64,000 nucleotides of DNA, taken from positions 102,650-166,649 of the forward strand of contig JAJTGY010000006.1 in assembly GCA_021298015.1 (NCBI GenBank), given 5' to 3'. Numbering within the stretch: the first letter of the stretch is position 1; every line of letters starts with the position of its first letter. Under the pieces are notes generated by a model, which saw nothing but the letters and a program-made list of their open reading frames with translations, searched no databases and had not been told where the DNA came from. Shown piece by piece: positions 1 through 8,777 of this stretch. Source of the DNA: Flammeovirgaceae bacterium. Lineage in GTDB: Bacteria > Bacteroidota > Bacteroidia > Cytophagales > Cyclobacteriaceae. The position numbers and the translations under genes are program-made.

Positions 1-276
1 ATTTTTTTTGGCGTGGGCATGCCTGTTCTTTCGGCTGTGGTGGGCATCCTGATGGGTATTGCCACCGGGCTTTCCATGGGTGGCACGGTGGTACTGGCCA
101 CCATGGCCGCCAGTGCCTCCTACATTGCCGCACCAGCGGCTATGCGCCTGGCGATACCGGAAGCAAACCCAACCTATTCCATCACGCCCGCGTTGGGTAT
201 TACGTTTCCCTTTAACATTCTGGTTGGCATTCCGCTGTACCATCGGTTGGCGGAGTGGCTATGGCAGTGGGTCTAG
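1..276 (+). CDS. SbtA-family sodium-dependent bicarbonate transporter, C-terminal part
   Basis: The reading frame is open from the first base of the window and ends at TAG 274-276, so this is the last 91 residues of a gene that begins outside. The segment is strongly hydrophobic and glycine-rich. It carries the signatures ASASYIAAPAAMR and PEANP followed by LGITFPFN and GIPLY, which I recognise as the C-terminal end of the SbtA/DUF897 family of sodium-dependent bicarbonate permeases (inner membrane). In-frame start codons exist (ATG 19), but the family is over 300 residues long, so the gene is partial, not short. It is convergent with aroQ and shares the four bases CTAG (273-276) with it, so both stop codons overlap. 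The substrate is inferred from family membership only. Confidence 0.85.
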   Translation: MFFGVGMPVLSAVVGILMGIATGLSMGGTVVLATMAASASYIAAPAAMRLAIPEANPTYSITPALGITFPFNILVGIPLYHRLAEWLWQWV

Positions 277-695
277 CTCCGATTGGTAAAATGGGAGAGT
301 GCGAGTGCGTAGCTCTCGAGCCCGAAACCCGCCACCAGGCCTTTGCATTTTGAGGAAATGATACTCTTATGGCGAAATTCTTCGCGGGCATAGATATTCG
401 AAATGTGAACTTCCACCACGGGACAGGGCACGGCTGCAATGGCATCGTGAAGGGCAATGGACGTGTGCGTATACCCACCGGCATTCAGCAAAATACCGTC
501 AAATGAAAATCCGACTTCCTGAATCTTGGAAACTAATTCCCCTTCAATGTTAGATTGAAAGCAGGAGAGCTGGATTGTCGGAAATCGCTTTCGAAGTTCC
601 TCAAGGTATTTGTCAAAGTCACGGTTTCCGTAAATCGACTCTTCGCGAACACCCAGTAAGTTCAGGTTGGGGCCGTTAATAATCTGAATTTTCAT
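273..695 (-). CDS. aroQ: 3-dehydroquinate dehydratase, type II
   Basis: A 140-residue protein, the normal length for type II dehydroquinase, which removes water from 3-dehydroquinate to give 3-dehydroshikimate in the cytosolic shikimate pathway. Visible motifs are NGPNLNLLG (residues 7-15), Arg17 and the catalytic Tyr22, NAGGYTHTS (71-79) with Asn71, EVHISN (95-100) with catalytic His97, and the FRHKS substrate-binding stretch near 107-111. ATG at 695 is preceded on its strand by TACCTTCG, close to the TAnnTTTG promoter box. aroA and aroB lie about 47-50 kb away in the same window, so the pathway genes are scattered. The gene is divergent from xerD and convergent with the bicarbonate transporter. 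Confidence 0.97.
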   Translation of the reverse strand: MKIQIINGPNLNLLGVREESIYGNRDFDKYLEELRKRFPTIQLSCFQSNIEGELVSKIQEVGFSFDGILLNAGGYTHTSIALHDAIAAVPCPVVEVHISNIYAREEFRHKSIISSKCKGLVAGFGLESYALALSHFTNRS

Positions 696-738
696 GGAAA
701 CGAAGGTAGCAAAAATCCGGTGTGCGCAGGCAAACCCT

Positions 739-746
739 TACCTTTG
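739..746 (+). promoter_or_regulatory. TAnnTTTG promoter box for xerD
   Basis: TACCTTTG matches the Bacteroidota -7 consensus TAnnTTTG exactly and ends 24 bases before the ATG at 771. No clear -33 TTTG is seen at the usual distance. It also argues that translation starts at 771 and not at the upstream GTG at 720. Confidence 0.5.
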
Positions 747-770
747 ACGGGTGCGTATTCATCTCCTTTT

Positions 771-1670
771 ATGAGTTGGGCAACCTACATCCGTCAGTTT
801 GGGCACTATCTGAAACTCGAGCGGTCGTTGTCCGAAAATTCGATTGAGGCGTACATACGTGATGTGGAAAAGCTCCACCAGTTTGTAGAGCTGAAAAAGC
901 CGGGTGTTAGCCCGCTTAAGGTTGATCTTCAACTGCTCAAAGATTTTCTGACCTTCGTCAATGAGTTGGGCATGAGTGCCTACAGCCAGGCCCGAATTCT
1001 CTCGGGCATCAAGAGTTTTTTCAAGTATCTCATGTTTGAGGAACTCATCGCGGACGACCCCACCGTGCTGTTGGAAGGCCCGAAGATCGGGCGGAAATTA
1101 CCCGACACCCTGGATTACACCGAAGTAGTACGTTTGCTGGAGGCGATAGATCTTTCACACCCGGAAGGGCAGCGTAACCGGGCCATGCTGGAGGTTTTGT
1201 ATGGCTCTGGCCTTCGCGTATCGGAACTGGTTGATCTTCGGTTGAATAACATTTATGCCGACATTGGTTTTGTGCGCGTGATCGGCAAAGGAAACAAGGA
1301 GCGCTTAGTGCCGATCGGAAAAGATGCGTTGAAGTTTGTTAAAATTTATGTTGATCAGGTTCGTGTTCATGTGCCGGTGAAACAGGGAAATGAGTCAGTG
1401 GTTTTTTTGAGCAAGCGTGGCCAAAAAATGTCGCGCGTCTCCGTCTTTTTGTTTATCAAGGGCCTGGCTGCCCGCATTGGGTTAAAGAAAACGATAGGGC
1501 CGCATACCTTTCGGCATTCCTTTGCTACACATCTGATCGAAGGTGGAGCCGACCTGCGGGCTGTTCAGGAGATGCTGGGTCATGAATCGATCACAACCAC
1601 CGAGATTTACACACACCTGGATCGGGATTATTTGCGGCAGGTGATCACCGAATTCCATCCCCGCAGTTAA
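771..1670 (+). CDS. xerD: Tyrosine recombinase, XerC/XerD type
   Basis: A 299-residue site-specific recombinase, the usual length for XerD, which resolves chromosome dimers at dif together with a partner and FtsK. The N-terminal SAM-like core-binding domain covers about residues 1-100. The catalytic domain has the full set: Arg149 in GSGLRVSEL, Lys173 in GKGNKER, His245 and Arg248 in HTFRH, His271 in LGHES, and nucleophile Tyr280 in IYTHL. I start at ATG 771 (MSWATYIRQF); a GTG at 720 would add 17 unlikely residues and would lie upstream of the promoter box. No integrase-type flanking repeats are seen, so a housekeeping Xer is more likely than a mobile-element integrase. An ftsK gene lies 12 kb downstream. 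Whether it is XerC or XerD cannot be settled by eye. Confidence 0.93.
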   Translation: MSWATYIRQFGHYLKLERSLSENSIEAYIRDVEKLHQFVELKKPGVSPLKVDLQLLKDFLTFVNELGMSAYSQARILSGIKSFFKYLMFEELIADDPTVLLEGPKIGRKLPDTLDYTEVVRLLEAIDLSHPEGQRNRAMLEVLYGSGLRVSELVDLRLNNIYADIGFVRVIGKGNKERLVPIGKDALKFVKIYVDQVRVHVPVKQGNESVVFLSKRGQKMSRVSVFLFIKGLAARIGLKKTIGPHTFRHSFATHLIEGGADLRAVQEMLGHESITTTEIYTHLDRDYLRQVITEFHPRS

Positions 1671-1680
1671 ACTAATTCAC

Positions 1681-1688
1681 TATTTTTG
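1681..1688 (+). promoter_or_regulatory. TAnnTTTG-like box directly before the DUF4136 gene
   Basis: TATTTTTG ends only three bases before the ATG at 1692. If it is a real -7 box, the transcript would start at or inside the start codon, giving a leaderless mRNA; otherwise it is a chance AT-rich match. Confidence 0.3.
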
Positions 1689-1691
1689 AGC

Positions 1692-2213
1692 ATGTTCCTA
1701 CGCGCCTCGCTTTTGCTGATGATCCCGCTGTATACCTGGGGTCAGGGTATCCAAACCCGCTTTGACAAAGATCGCGACTACACCGTCTACAAAACATTTT
1801 CATTTGGCGAGGGCGAGATCATCACACCGAAAGATCAGCGTCAGCTCGATGACCAGTCGCTGCACCGCTGGATTCGTGATGCTGTGGCTGGTGAGCTTCA
1901 GCAAAAGGGCCTTCAGCCTGCCGACTCGTTGGGCGATCTGGTGATATCCTATATCGTTGGGGCCACCACACAACGGGATTTTCAAAATCTCGGCCCGTTG
2001 GGTACAGCCCCGGGGAATCCATCACAAACCTGGTCGCATGATGTGCGCACGGGCAGCCTGGTGATTGATCTCAATGACCGAAATGGCTTTTTAATCTGGC
2101 GAATTGATGCCACGATGGCACTTAGTGCCGGGGCGGCTGTGGAAAAGCAAATCGATCAGGTCGTTTTTCAGGGCTATAAGAAATGGCCTAAGCCGAAGAA
2201 GAAAAAGAAGTGA
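1692..2213 (+). CDS. DUF4136 domain protein, exported
   Basis: A 173-residue protein with a short hydrophobic signal peptide (about residues 1-17, ending at TWGQ) and no lipobox cysteine. The body, with its pattern of [15 protein letters not shown] near the N-terminus, an interior [11 protein letters not shown] strand and a C-terminal [11 protein letters not shown] motif, matches the DUF4136 family of small periplasmic or outer-membrane-associated proteins of unknown function. The protein ends in a lysine run (PKPKKKKK). ATG 1692 is preferred over TTG 1686. The stop codon overlaps the GTG start of pyrD (GTGA), so the two are translationally coupled, although no functional link to pyrimidine synthesis is apparent. 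Confidence 0.75.
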   Translation: MFLRASLLLMIPLYTWGQGIQTRFDKDRDYTVYKTFSFGEGEIITPKDQRQLDDQSLHRWIRDAVAGELQQKGLQPADSLGDLVISYIVGATTQRDFQNLGPLGTAPGNPSQTWSHDVRTGSLVIDLNDRNGFLIWRIDATMALSAGAAVEKQIDQVVFQGYKKWPKPKKKKK

Positions 2214-3247
2214 GCCTTTACAAGCTTTTTGTACGTCCCCTGCTTTTTTTGTTTGACGCAGAGCGCATTCACCACACCATGTTTGGCCTGTTGCGCTTTA
2301 ATCAAAATCTTCCGGGTTTTTTAGCTCTGCTGCGCGCGCTGTATCGTGTGCGCGATTCAAAACTGAAACGAACTCTTTTTGGTCTTGAGTTTGAAAATCC
2401 GGTTGGGCTGGCGGCCGGGTTTGATAAAGATGCCCGGTTGGTAGATACGATGGCAGCCTTTGGTTTTGGTTTCGTAGAGGTGGGCACTCTTACACCACGA
2501 CCACAACCCGGTAACGACAAGCCACGACTTTTTCGTCTGCCGACCGATCGTGCGCTGATTAACCGGATGGGCTTTAACAACGAAGGAGTTTTGGCAGCGG
2601 TCAACCGCCTGAAGGGCCGAAAGTCGCGGGTGATTGTGGGAGGGAATATCGGCAAGAACAAGGCAACACCTAACGAGAAAGCATTCGAGGACTACAACTA
2701 CTGCTTTGAAGCGCTTTACCCGTATGTGGATTATTTTGTGGTGAATGTGAGTTCGCCCAACACGCCCGGTTTGCGTGAACTGCAGGAAAAGGAACCGTTA
2801 ACGAACTTGCTGGCGCATGTAAAATCCTTAAGCGCAACCAAACCGAAAGCAAAGCCGGTGTTGTTGAAAATCGCACCAGACCTCACCCCATCGCAATTGG
2901 ATGACATCGTGGAGATTCTGAAGGCGACCAAGACAGATGGGATCATCGCCACGAATACCACGATCTCACGCGAGGGACTTACTACACCGGCAGCGAGGGT
3001 AGCTGCGCTTGGCACAGGCGGACTAAGCGGTGCACCGTTGTCTATAAAATCAAACGAGGTAATTCGTTATCTGCGCGATCGCCTGGGTCCCGGGTACCCG
3101 ATTATCGGAGCAGGGGGAATTATGTCGGTGGAAGACGCGCTGGAGAAAATAAAGGCCGGTGCCGACCTCATTCAGATTTATACCGGCTTCATCTACGAAG
3201 GGCCCGGGTTTGTGAAAAAAATCAACCGGGTGCTAGCCCACGCCTAA
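2210..3247 (+). CDS. pyrD: Dihydroorotate dehydrogenase, class 2 (quinone)
   Basis: A 345-residue FMN enzyme that oxidises dihydroorotate to orotate in pyrimidine synthesis and passes electrons to quinone. The N-terminal amphipathic helix (residues 1-45, [14 protein letters not shown]) that docks class 2 enzymes to the membrane is present. The barrel shows [10 protein letters not shown] (67-76), [12 protein letters not shown] (91-102), the [11 protein letters not shown] motif (179-189) with the catalytic serine of class 2, and the FMN-phosphate loop GAGGIMS with YTGFIYEGP near the C-terminus. The start is GTG 2210, overlapping the previous stop. pyrF lies 13 kb downstream. It is convergent with porP, sharing CTAA (3244-3247). 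Confidence 0.97.
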   Translation: MSLYKLFVRPLLFLFDAERIHHTMFGLLRFNQNLPGFLALLRALYRVRDSKLKRTLFGLEFENPVGLAAGFDKDARLVDTMAAFGFGFVEVGTLTPRPQPGNDKPRLFRLPTDRALINRMGFNNEGVLAAVNRLKGRKSRVIVGGNIGKNKATPNEKAFEDYNYCFEALYPYVDYFVVNVSSPNTPGLRELQEKEPLTNLLAHVKSLSATKPKAKPVLLKIAPDLTPSQLDDIVEILKATKTDGIIATNTTISREGLTTPAARVAALGTGGLSGAPLSIKSNEVIRYLRDRLGPGYPIIGAGGIMSVEDALEKIKAGADLIQIYTGFIYEGPGFVKKINRVLAHA

Positions 3248-4176
3248 AACCGGATCATCGACCGGTCATGAAAACTAAGCACGGGCATGGAGAACCCCAG
3301 CGTGATTTCGTGGCTCGTAAAATTCAGCCCCGAATCGGAGCCGGACGGTAATTCCAGGATATAGCCCAGGCGCATGCTCTTGAAAACGGCTTGTACCAAT
3401 AAACCGTACGTTTTGAAATTGCGCGTAAACAAGCCGGCTGAGTAGAGCTCCTGAAAATTAAACGTAGCATTCAAATCGACCGAAGCGGGTGCACCGCTTG
3501 TAGTGCGCAGCAGGGTGGAAGGTTTGAAGCGCCAATCTTCGTTAATGAAAAAGGTGTACTGACCGAACAGGTAAACGTGTTGTTGATAAAGTTCGATATC
3601 CTGTCCGCCCTGGCTAATGGTAGTTGGCAGCAGGCGGGGCACGGAGAGACCAACGGTATACCGACCGCTTTTGAGCAGCAGCCCGGCACCCGTGTTGAAT
3701 TTGGTTTCCGTCAGATTGGCAAAGAGCGGGTCTCCACTGTCATACGGATTGACCCGTGAAGGGTCATTGGTGTAGCGAACAAATCCGGTTTGCAGTCCGA
3801 ATGAAAAGGAGGCATTGTTCAGATCAATCTTATAGGAATAAACCCCGGCAAACTCGGTAGTTGTGTTTTCGCCAATCTTATCCTGAACCACCTGAATACC
3901 CACGCCCACTTTGTTTTGAAACACGGACATATGGCTGTTGAAGTTCAACGTGATGGGGTTTGCCTCAATGCCGGCCCACTGGGTTCGGTACTGCACGTTG
4001 GCATTAAACCGGTTATTACTTCCGGCAAAGGCGGGGTTGATCGCCATCGGGTTGTTGATGTACTGTGCGTACACCGGGTCTTGCTGCGCGTGGGCAGGTA
4101 ACCATCCCAATGCGGCAATCAGTAGTACTGATCCTTGCCTGAGGTGTCGCCTCCTTTTTTCATGATTCCAAAACAT
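3244..4176 (-). CDS. PorP/SprF family type IX secretion/gliding outer-membrane protein
   Basis: A 310-residue protein with a signal peptide (cleavage after PAHAQ, near residue 31). It then shows the family hallmark [22 protein letters not shown] followed by alternating beta-strand patterns ending in an aromatic-rich C-terminus (IRF), as expected for an outer-membrane beta-barrel. PorP/SprF proteins are found with type IX secretion and gliding machinery, and genomes usually carry many copies. It follows a lipoprotein gene with 7 bases between them, probably one transcript. No porK/L/M/N genes are in the window, so this is likely one of the stand-alone paralogues that accompany large adhesins and not the core porP. 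Confidence 0.9.
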   Translation of the reverse strand: MFWNHEKRRRHLRQGSVLLIAALGWLPAHAQQDPVYAQYINNPMAINPAFAGSNNRFNANVQYRTQWAGIEANPITLNFNSHMSVFQNKVGVGIQVVQDKIGENTTTEFAGVYSYKIDLNNASFSFGLQTGFVRYTNDPSRVNPYDSGDPLFANLTETKFNTGAGLLLKSGRYTVGLSVPRLLPTTISQGGQDIELYQQHVYLFGQYTFFINEDWRFKPSTLLRTTSGAPASVDLNATFNFQELYSAGLFTRNFKTYGLLVQAVFKSMRLGYILELPSGSDSGLNFTSHEITLGFSMPVLSFHDRSMIRF

Positions 4177-4183
4177 ACCCTCG

Positions 4184-4687
4184 TTACTTTACCGTAAAGT
4201 CCAGTTCCGTTACAATTTCAGCTTTGCCTTTTTTATCAAATATGCGCATCGTACAGTGGTAGTTTTTGCCTGCTTTCATCGGGTCGCCAACGGTAACGGT
4301 GCCGGTAAGCACAGAAGCATCTTGTGCCGAAACGCCCTCGGTGTAGTTGGCAAATAAGTCGACTTCGTTCAAAACGGCCTGCCCTGCGCTATCCGTTACC
4401 TGTAATGATAAGCCGGGGAATACTTTTTGGTTCTCCACCGTGTATCCGGTTATGCCGTTATACACAATAGAGAAAGAGGAGTTGAGCGGGACCTCAATAC
4501 TACTCATGACTTCGTTGTTGCCGTCAACGAGGCTAACGTCTTCGAGGTCAAATCCTTCGTATCGCGTGGAGGCCCCCGTGGAAAAATCTTTCTTTACCCC
4601 AGATGAAAACGAAACGCCTTTGCCGCCACAGGCAGTGAAAAGCCAGGCAAGGGTCAGAACGAAAATGGCCGAGGTCAAACGTTTCAT
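4184..4687 (-). CDS. Lipoprotein of unknown function upstream of porP-like gene
   Basis: A 167-residue protein starting MKRLTSAIFVL with a lipobox LFTAC, so it is probably lipid-anchored in the envelope. The mature part is strand-rich: EVPLNSSFSIVYNGITG in the middle and MRIFDKKGKAEIVTELDFTVK at the end. This resembles an immunoglobulin-like beta sandwich, but I do not recognise a family. I start at ATG 4687, because an ATG further upstream (4783) would place 32 residues before the signal peptide and lie beyond a good promoter box at 4709-4716. It is co-directional with and 7 bases upstream of the PorP/SprF gene, suggesting joint function at the outer membrane. Confidence 0.8.
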   Translation of the reverse strand: MKRLTSAIFVLTLAWLFTACGGKGVSFSSGVKKDFSTGASTRYEGFDLEDVSLVDGNNEVMSSIEVPLNSSFSIVYNGITGYTVENQKVFPGLSLQVTDSAGQAVLNEVDLFANYTEGVSAQDASVLTGTVTVGDPMKAGKNYHCTMRIFDKKGKAEIVTELDFTVK

Positions 4688-4708
4688 GGCGTCATATTTT
4701 GGTGTATC

Positions 4709-4716
4709 CAAAAGTA
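4709..4716 (-). promoter_or_regulatory. TAnnTTTG box for lipoprotein-porP operon
   Basis: Read on the minus strand this is TACTTTTG, an exact TAnnTTTG match, 21 bases before the ATG at 4687. It supports the short start of the lipoprotein. Confidence 0.45.
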
Positions 4717-4741
4717 GGCTGAAATGCCTGGATTTCCGCTC

Positions 4742-4760
4742 CCCCAAAAAGGGGATTTTT
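4742..4760. repeat. Small G/C hairpin with T tract in a divergent intergenic region
   Basis: CCCC (4742-4745), A5 loop, GGGG (4751-4754), followed by ATTTTT. It lies between the divergent lipoprotein-porP and histidine kinase genes, so a terminator role is unlikely. A similar element occurs at 10161-10183; see findings. Confidence 0.35.
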
Positions 4761-4793
4761 GCATTAGTCTGCGGCATCTGCACAAAAGGCGCT

Positions 4794-4801
4794 TAGCTTT
4801 G
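4794..4801 (+). promoter_or_regulatory. TAnnTTTG box for the histidine kinase-response regulator operon
   Basis: TAGCTTTG matches the Bacteroidota -7 consensus and ends 11 bases before ATG 4813. Confidence 0.45.
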
Positions 4802-4812
4802 TTTCAGCTACT

Positions 4813-6789
4813 ATGCAAGTCGGGCGTTTCATACTCAAGAAAATACCGTGGGCTAATCGCTTATTACCTCATTTGGTGAAAGTGATTTTTGTTGGGGGGA
4901 TCTGCTTATGCCTGCCGCTTTATGCGAGTGCTCAAGTGACAAAAGCGGATAGCAGTAAGGTATTGCACTTGTTTACAGAAGGCGAAAAGTTTGAGTTTAC
5001 AAATCCTGAAAAGGCGATGGCTTACTACGATAGCGCCCGTCAACTTGCTACCCAAATTGGGTTTTTGCGCGGTCAAGGTACCTATGCCGGCTACGCTATT
5101 GTGGTGCTCAACAACCAGGGTAAGTTTCGCGAGGCGCTGGCATTGTGCCAGGAGGCACTTCGAATTTTTGAAACAGCCGGAACTCAGCGCGACAAAGCGG
5201 TAGCGCATATCAACCTTGGCAATGAGTGGCAGTACTTATCAGATTTTGAGCTGGCGGCCGAGCATTACCTGAAAGCCAAAAGCATTACCGAAAAGATTGG
5301 AGATCGGCCGCTGCTGCGTGTGATCATCAACAACCTCGCTTCAATTTTCAACAGCCTGAAGCAGTTTGATAAAGGAAAGCAATATGCCAGTGAAGCACTG
5401 GAAATAGCCCGCGACATCAACAGCGACTATAGTGTTGCGTCATCCCTGATCAATTTGGCGCAAGCCGAATCTAACCTAAATCAATATGCTGAGGCGCTTG
5501 CGCATTTTCAGGAAGTGGAAAAAATCGGGGTGAATATATCGGATACGATATTGACTATGGACGGATGGCAAGGCCAGGCGGATGTGCAGAAAGTTACGCA
5601 GTGCACGGAGGAGGCATCGATTTTATACAAGAAAATTATTCAGCTGGCGGAGCAACAACAAATGCCCACTTACCAAATGTATAGTTGGATGGGGTTGGCT
5701 GATTGCTACTTATTCATGAAAAGATTTGGGCCGGCCGAAGAGGCGATTCAAAACGGTATTCGCATTGCCCTGGAAACAGGCTCATCGTTTGAACTTCTGG
5801 AGCTTTACCGTCAACGATCGGAATTGGCTGAGTTGCGCGGCAACTTTGCACAAGCACTGACTTACCGTAAGCAGTTTGAAGTGTTAAAAGATTCTGTAGC
5901 TGGCGAGAAAGCCAAAGAAAGTATCAATTTGCTTGAGGCACGGTTTGAATCGCAGCGCAAGGATGATCAAATCGTTCAACTTGAAAAAGAAAAGGCCACT
6001 CAGCAAAGTATTATAAGGCAGAAGAATAGAGTTACCTATCTGCTGATTGCTGTGGTGTTGGCGGTGCTGCTGCTCATGGGGTTACTCTACCTGAGCTACG
6101 CCCAGCGGCAAAGACTACAGAAGCAACGTATTCGCGAGTTGGAAACCGAAAAGCAACTCATGGCCAGCCAGGCGGTGATCAAGGGCCAGGAAGAAGAACG
6201 TGGCCGCCTTGCCAAAGATTTACATGACGGACTGGGTGGCATGTTATCCGGTGTGAAATTTTCTCTCTCCAATATGAAATCAAATATGGTGTTAGATGCC
6301 GACAGTGCATTGGTATTCGAGCGGTCGCTCGACATGCTCGATCACTCCATTTCTGAGCTTAGGCGCGTGGCGCATAACATGATGCCAGAAGTGCTGGTGA
6401 AGTTCGGTCTGGAGGAAGCATTAAAAAGCTACTGCGATTCAGTGCAGCAGTCGGGTATGCTTGCGGTTAACTTCCAAACCATTGGCGTTTATCAGCGAAT
6501 GCCAAGTGAAAAGGAGATTATTGTTTATCGGATTGTTCAAGAGTTGGTTGCTAACGTAGTGAAGCACTCGCGTGCTCGCGCTGTGCTGGTTCAGTTGGCG
6601 TGGCAACCTGCCATACTTGATCTCACGGTAGAAGATGACGGAGCCGGCTTTGATATTGCCATGCTTGAATATTCGCGCGGGGCCGGGTGGGCCAACATTC
6701 GCTCGCGCGCAGAATTTTTACGGAGTAAATTGGATATTCAATCATCCGCGGGTGCGGGCACTTCAGTTCACATGACCATACCTTTATGA
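4813..6789 (+). CDS. TPR-containing sensor histidine kinase, NarL-partner type (HisKA_3)
   Basis: A 658-residue membrane kinase. An N-terminal hydrophobic segment (about 20-42, ending ASAQ) is a signal peptide, so the following six or so TPR repeats (about 50-370) lie in the periplasm. A coiled coil leads into one transmembrane helix (about 407-429). The cytoplasmic part has the HisKA_3 dimerisation domain with phosphoacceptor His471 in LAKDLHDGLGG, then a HATPase with the N box around Asn581 (QELVANVVKH) and the EDDGAGFD box. This class phosphorylates NarL-like regulators, and its stop overlaps the start of exactly such a gene (ATGA, 6786-6789). The signal is unknown; periplasmic TPRs suggest a protein or envelope cue. 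Confidence 0.93.
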   Translation: MQVGRFILKKIPWANRLLPHLVKVIFVGGICLCLPLYASAQVTKADSSKVLHLFTEGEKFEFTNPEKAMAYYDSARQLATQIGFLRGQGTYAGYAIVVLNNQGKFREALALCQEALRIFETAGTQRDKAVAHINLGNEWQYLSDFELAAEHYLKAKSITEKIGDRPLLRVIINNLASIFNSLKQFDKGKQYASEALEIARDINSDYSVASSLINLAQAESNLNQYAEALAHFQEVEKIGVNISDTILTMDGWQGQADVQKVTQCTEEASILYKKIIQLAEQQQMPTYQMYSWMGLADCYLFMKRFGPAEEAIQNGIRIALETGSSFELLELYRQRSELAELRGNFAQALTYRKQFEVLKDSVAGEKAKESINLLEARFESQRKDDQIVQLEKEKATQQSIIRQKNRVTYLLIAVVLAVLLLMGLLYLSYAQRQRLQKQRIRELETEKQLMASQAVIKGQEEERGRLAKDLHDGLGGMLSGVKFSLSNMKSNMVLDADSALVFERSLDMLDHSISELRRVAHNMMPEVLVKFGLEEALKSYCDSVQQSGMLAVNFQTIGVYQRMPSEKEIIVYRIVQELVANVVKHSRARAVLVQLAWQPAILDLTVEDDGAGFDIAMLEYSRGAGWANIRSRAEFLRSKLDIQSSAGAGTSVHMTIPL

Positions 6790-7397
6790 CGCGCGTTTTT
6801 ATTGTTGACGACCACCCGATGGTGATTGAAGGTATGCGCGCCATGCTGACCCATGTGCCCAACGTGCAGTTGTGTGGTTATGCGATGACCGCAGCATCCT
6901 GCCTGGGTTATTTTGCTTCCAATCCGGCCGATGTCGTGCTGCTGGATATCAATCTGCCGGATCAAAGCGGAATTGACGTTTGTCGTGTATTGATGCAGAA
7001 GCAACCGCAATTAAAGGTAGTAGCATTGACCAATTTTGATCAGCTCGCCTATCTGCAACAAATGAAAGATGCCGGGGCGCGCGGCTATCTGCTCAAGAAT
7101 GCCTCGCTCGATGAATTAGGTGCAGCTATTGCTGCCGTAACCAGCGGTGGCGAATATTGGCTTGGCAAAGACTCCCTTCGCGAAAGCTTCGGCCAGCAGA
7201 ATCAATTGCTGCTCACCAGGCGCGAGATTGAAGTTCTGCGTCTTATTGCGGAGGGCCTGACCAATCACGAGATTGCTGCAAAACTGTTTATCAGTGACAG
7301 TACCGCGGACTCGCATCGCAAGAATTTGATTTCCAAACTTCAAGTGAAAAATACGGCTGCGTTGGTGCGCACCGCGATTGAAAACAAAATTATTTAG
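6786..7397 (+). CDS. NarL/LuxR-type response regulator
   Basis: A 203-residue regulator: receiver domain (1-120) with acidic pocket Asp8-Asp9, phosphoacceptor Asp54 in LLDINLPDQSG, Thr82 and Lys104. It is followed by a LuxR-type helix-turn-helix (about 138-200) with LTRREIEVLRLIAEGLTN and the recognition-helix region ISDSTADSHRKNLISKL. It is the cognate partner of the upstream HisKA_3 kinase, with which it overlaps by 4 bases. It is followed after 2 bases by a secreted protein of unknown function that may be co-transcribed and could be part of the output or sensing circuit (inference). Confidence 0.95.
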   Translation: MTRVFIVDDHPMVIEGMRAMLTHVPNVQLCGYAMTAASCLGYFASNPADVVLLDINLPDQSGIDVCRVLMQKQPQLKVVALTNFDQLAYLQQMKDAGARGYLLKNASLDELGAAIAAVTSGGEYWLGKDSLRESFGQQNQLLLTRREIEVLRLIAEGLTNHEIAAKLFISDSTADSHRKNLISKLQVKNTAALVRTAIENKII

Positions 7398-7399
7398 GC

Positions 7400-8776
7400 A
7401 TGAGATCGCTCGTTTTTCTGCTGGTTCTGTTGGTGCCATGGTTTTTACTTCAGGCGCAACCGCGCGAGAAATTTGATATCACAAGTTTTACACCGCCCAG
7501 CGGGTGGCAACGGGAAGCTACGGACAATGTGGTTTCGTTTGTGAAAACCAACGAGGTCTCTCGTGGCTGGTGCAGGATCTCTGTATTTAAGAGTATGAAC
7601 AGCACCGGCACTCCTCGCTCTGATTTTGACAATGAGTGGCGGCAATTGGTGGCGGGTACTTACTCAGGTGCCGTAAAGCCTCAGCCCGAGCTGACGGATG
7701 AAGACGGCTGGACGTCCTGCTCGGGCGTTTCCACTTTCGAGTTTGAACAGAGGACCGCTTACCTGCTGCTGACCAGCATTACCGGGTATGGTCTCCGGTT
7801 TTCGGTATTGGTGCTCATGAACAATGAAGAATTTATGCCTCAGGTCGAAAGCTTTTTGGGTTCGATTGATCTCACCAAACCAACGGCAGTTGCTGCACCG
7901 CCAGTCGTACAGCCCGGCTCCGGAACTGCGGTTAGCACGACATCCGGCCGCGCATTTACGGCACCCATCACCAAAGCAACGACCAACTTCAACGATGGAT
8001 GGGTTGCCACGATGGCGGCCGGGAAAGTGGTGGTTGTGCGCGGTAAGGTTCGCGTTCACCTATACTATCCGCTCGGCTATGATGACGCGTCAAGACGTGC
8101 CGGGCGGGATTTTTTCTGGGATAACCGACTCGGATCAGAGTTCCAGTTGCTCACCAAGCAATACCGGGATCACGGTGAAATGATTTCCTCTTTCCAGGCA
8201 CCGTACATCGAAGGAGAGGCAATTGATCGCCAGACGAATCAACGCGTGTTTCTCGGTTTGTATGTAAACTCGGAAGGGGGCAACATGTTTCCGATACTGG
8301 CCGTAGCGCCCGATGAACAAACCCTGCGCAATACATTTCCAAAGGCCGAGAACCAGTTCGAGTCCGATCTGGCCGCCATGAACGGCTACAACAAGTTTGC
8401 GGTAACGCTGAAAGATTTGGAAGGCAGATGGACAGGCGGTGGAACAACCGCAGCGAACTATTACAACGCGTACACAGGCGCCTATGCGGGCATGGGTGCT
8501 GTGGCGATGAGCGATCGTTTTGAGTTTATGGCAAATGGTGACTATACCAGCCGCCACCAGGGTGCGTCTGGCATGGTAGGTTCCATGTCCACGTATTCAC
8601 AAGACTATAAAGGGAAGGCAACCGTTACGGATTGGAATGCCGTGCTCACGAATCGGTTCAAAGGAGCAACCACCAACTTTAACGCGTGGTTTGAGGCGGT
8701 ACAAGGCGGAGTAGTTCTTCACTTACAAGACTCCCAGTACAGCGGCCTGAAGTTTGACCTGGTGCGCGAGCGTTGA
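7400..8776 (+). CDS. Secreted protein of unknown function, paralogue of the 8778-10118 gene
   Basis: A 458-residue protein with a signal peptide (MRSLVFLLVLLVPWFLLQAQ). I recognise no named family. The N-terminal third (about 20-155) looks like a compact alpha/beta domain with SGWQRE and a SFLGSIDL ending, reminiscent of small proteins that measure up to membranes, but this is weak. A proline/threonine-rich linker (about 160-190) leads to a second region containing TTNFNDGWVATMA, MNGYNKFAVTLKDLEGRW and YTGAYAG, ending with HLQDSQYSGLKFDLV. The GxW motif followed by strands could suit a lipocalin-like barrel (inference). The C-terminal region is shared with the convergent neighbour. The start ATG 7400 is 2 bases after the response regulator stop, so it is probably in the same operon. 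Confidence 0.75.
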   Translation: MRSLVFLLVLLVPWFLLQAQPREKFDITSFTPPSGWQREATDNVVSFVKTNEVSRGWCRISVFKSMNSTGTPRSDFDNEWRQLVAGTYSGAVKPQPELTDEDGWTSCSGVSTFEFEQRTAYLLLTSITGYGLRFSVLVLMNNEEFMPQVESFLGSIDLTKPTAVAAPPVVQPGSGTAVSTTSGRAFTAPITKATTNFNDGWVATMAAGKVVVVRGKVRVHLYYPLGYDDASRRAGRDFFWDNRLGSEFQLLTKQYRDHGEMISSFQAPYIEGEAIDRQTNQRVFLGLYVNSEGGNMFPILAVAPDEQTLRNTFPKAENQFESDLAAMNGYNKFAVTLKDLEGRWTGGGTTAANYYNAYTGAYAGMGAVAMSDRFEFMANGDYTSRHQGASGMVGSMSTYSQDYKGKATVTDWNAVLTNRFKGATTNFNAWFEAVQGGVVLHLQDSQYSGLKFDLVRER

Positions 8777-8777
8777 A

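Noticed and set aside
720..770. GTG start at 720 for xerD
   Set aside because: The additional 17 residues do not match the family and lie upstream of the TACCTTTG promoter box; ATG 771 gives the normal 299 residues.
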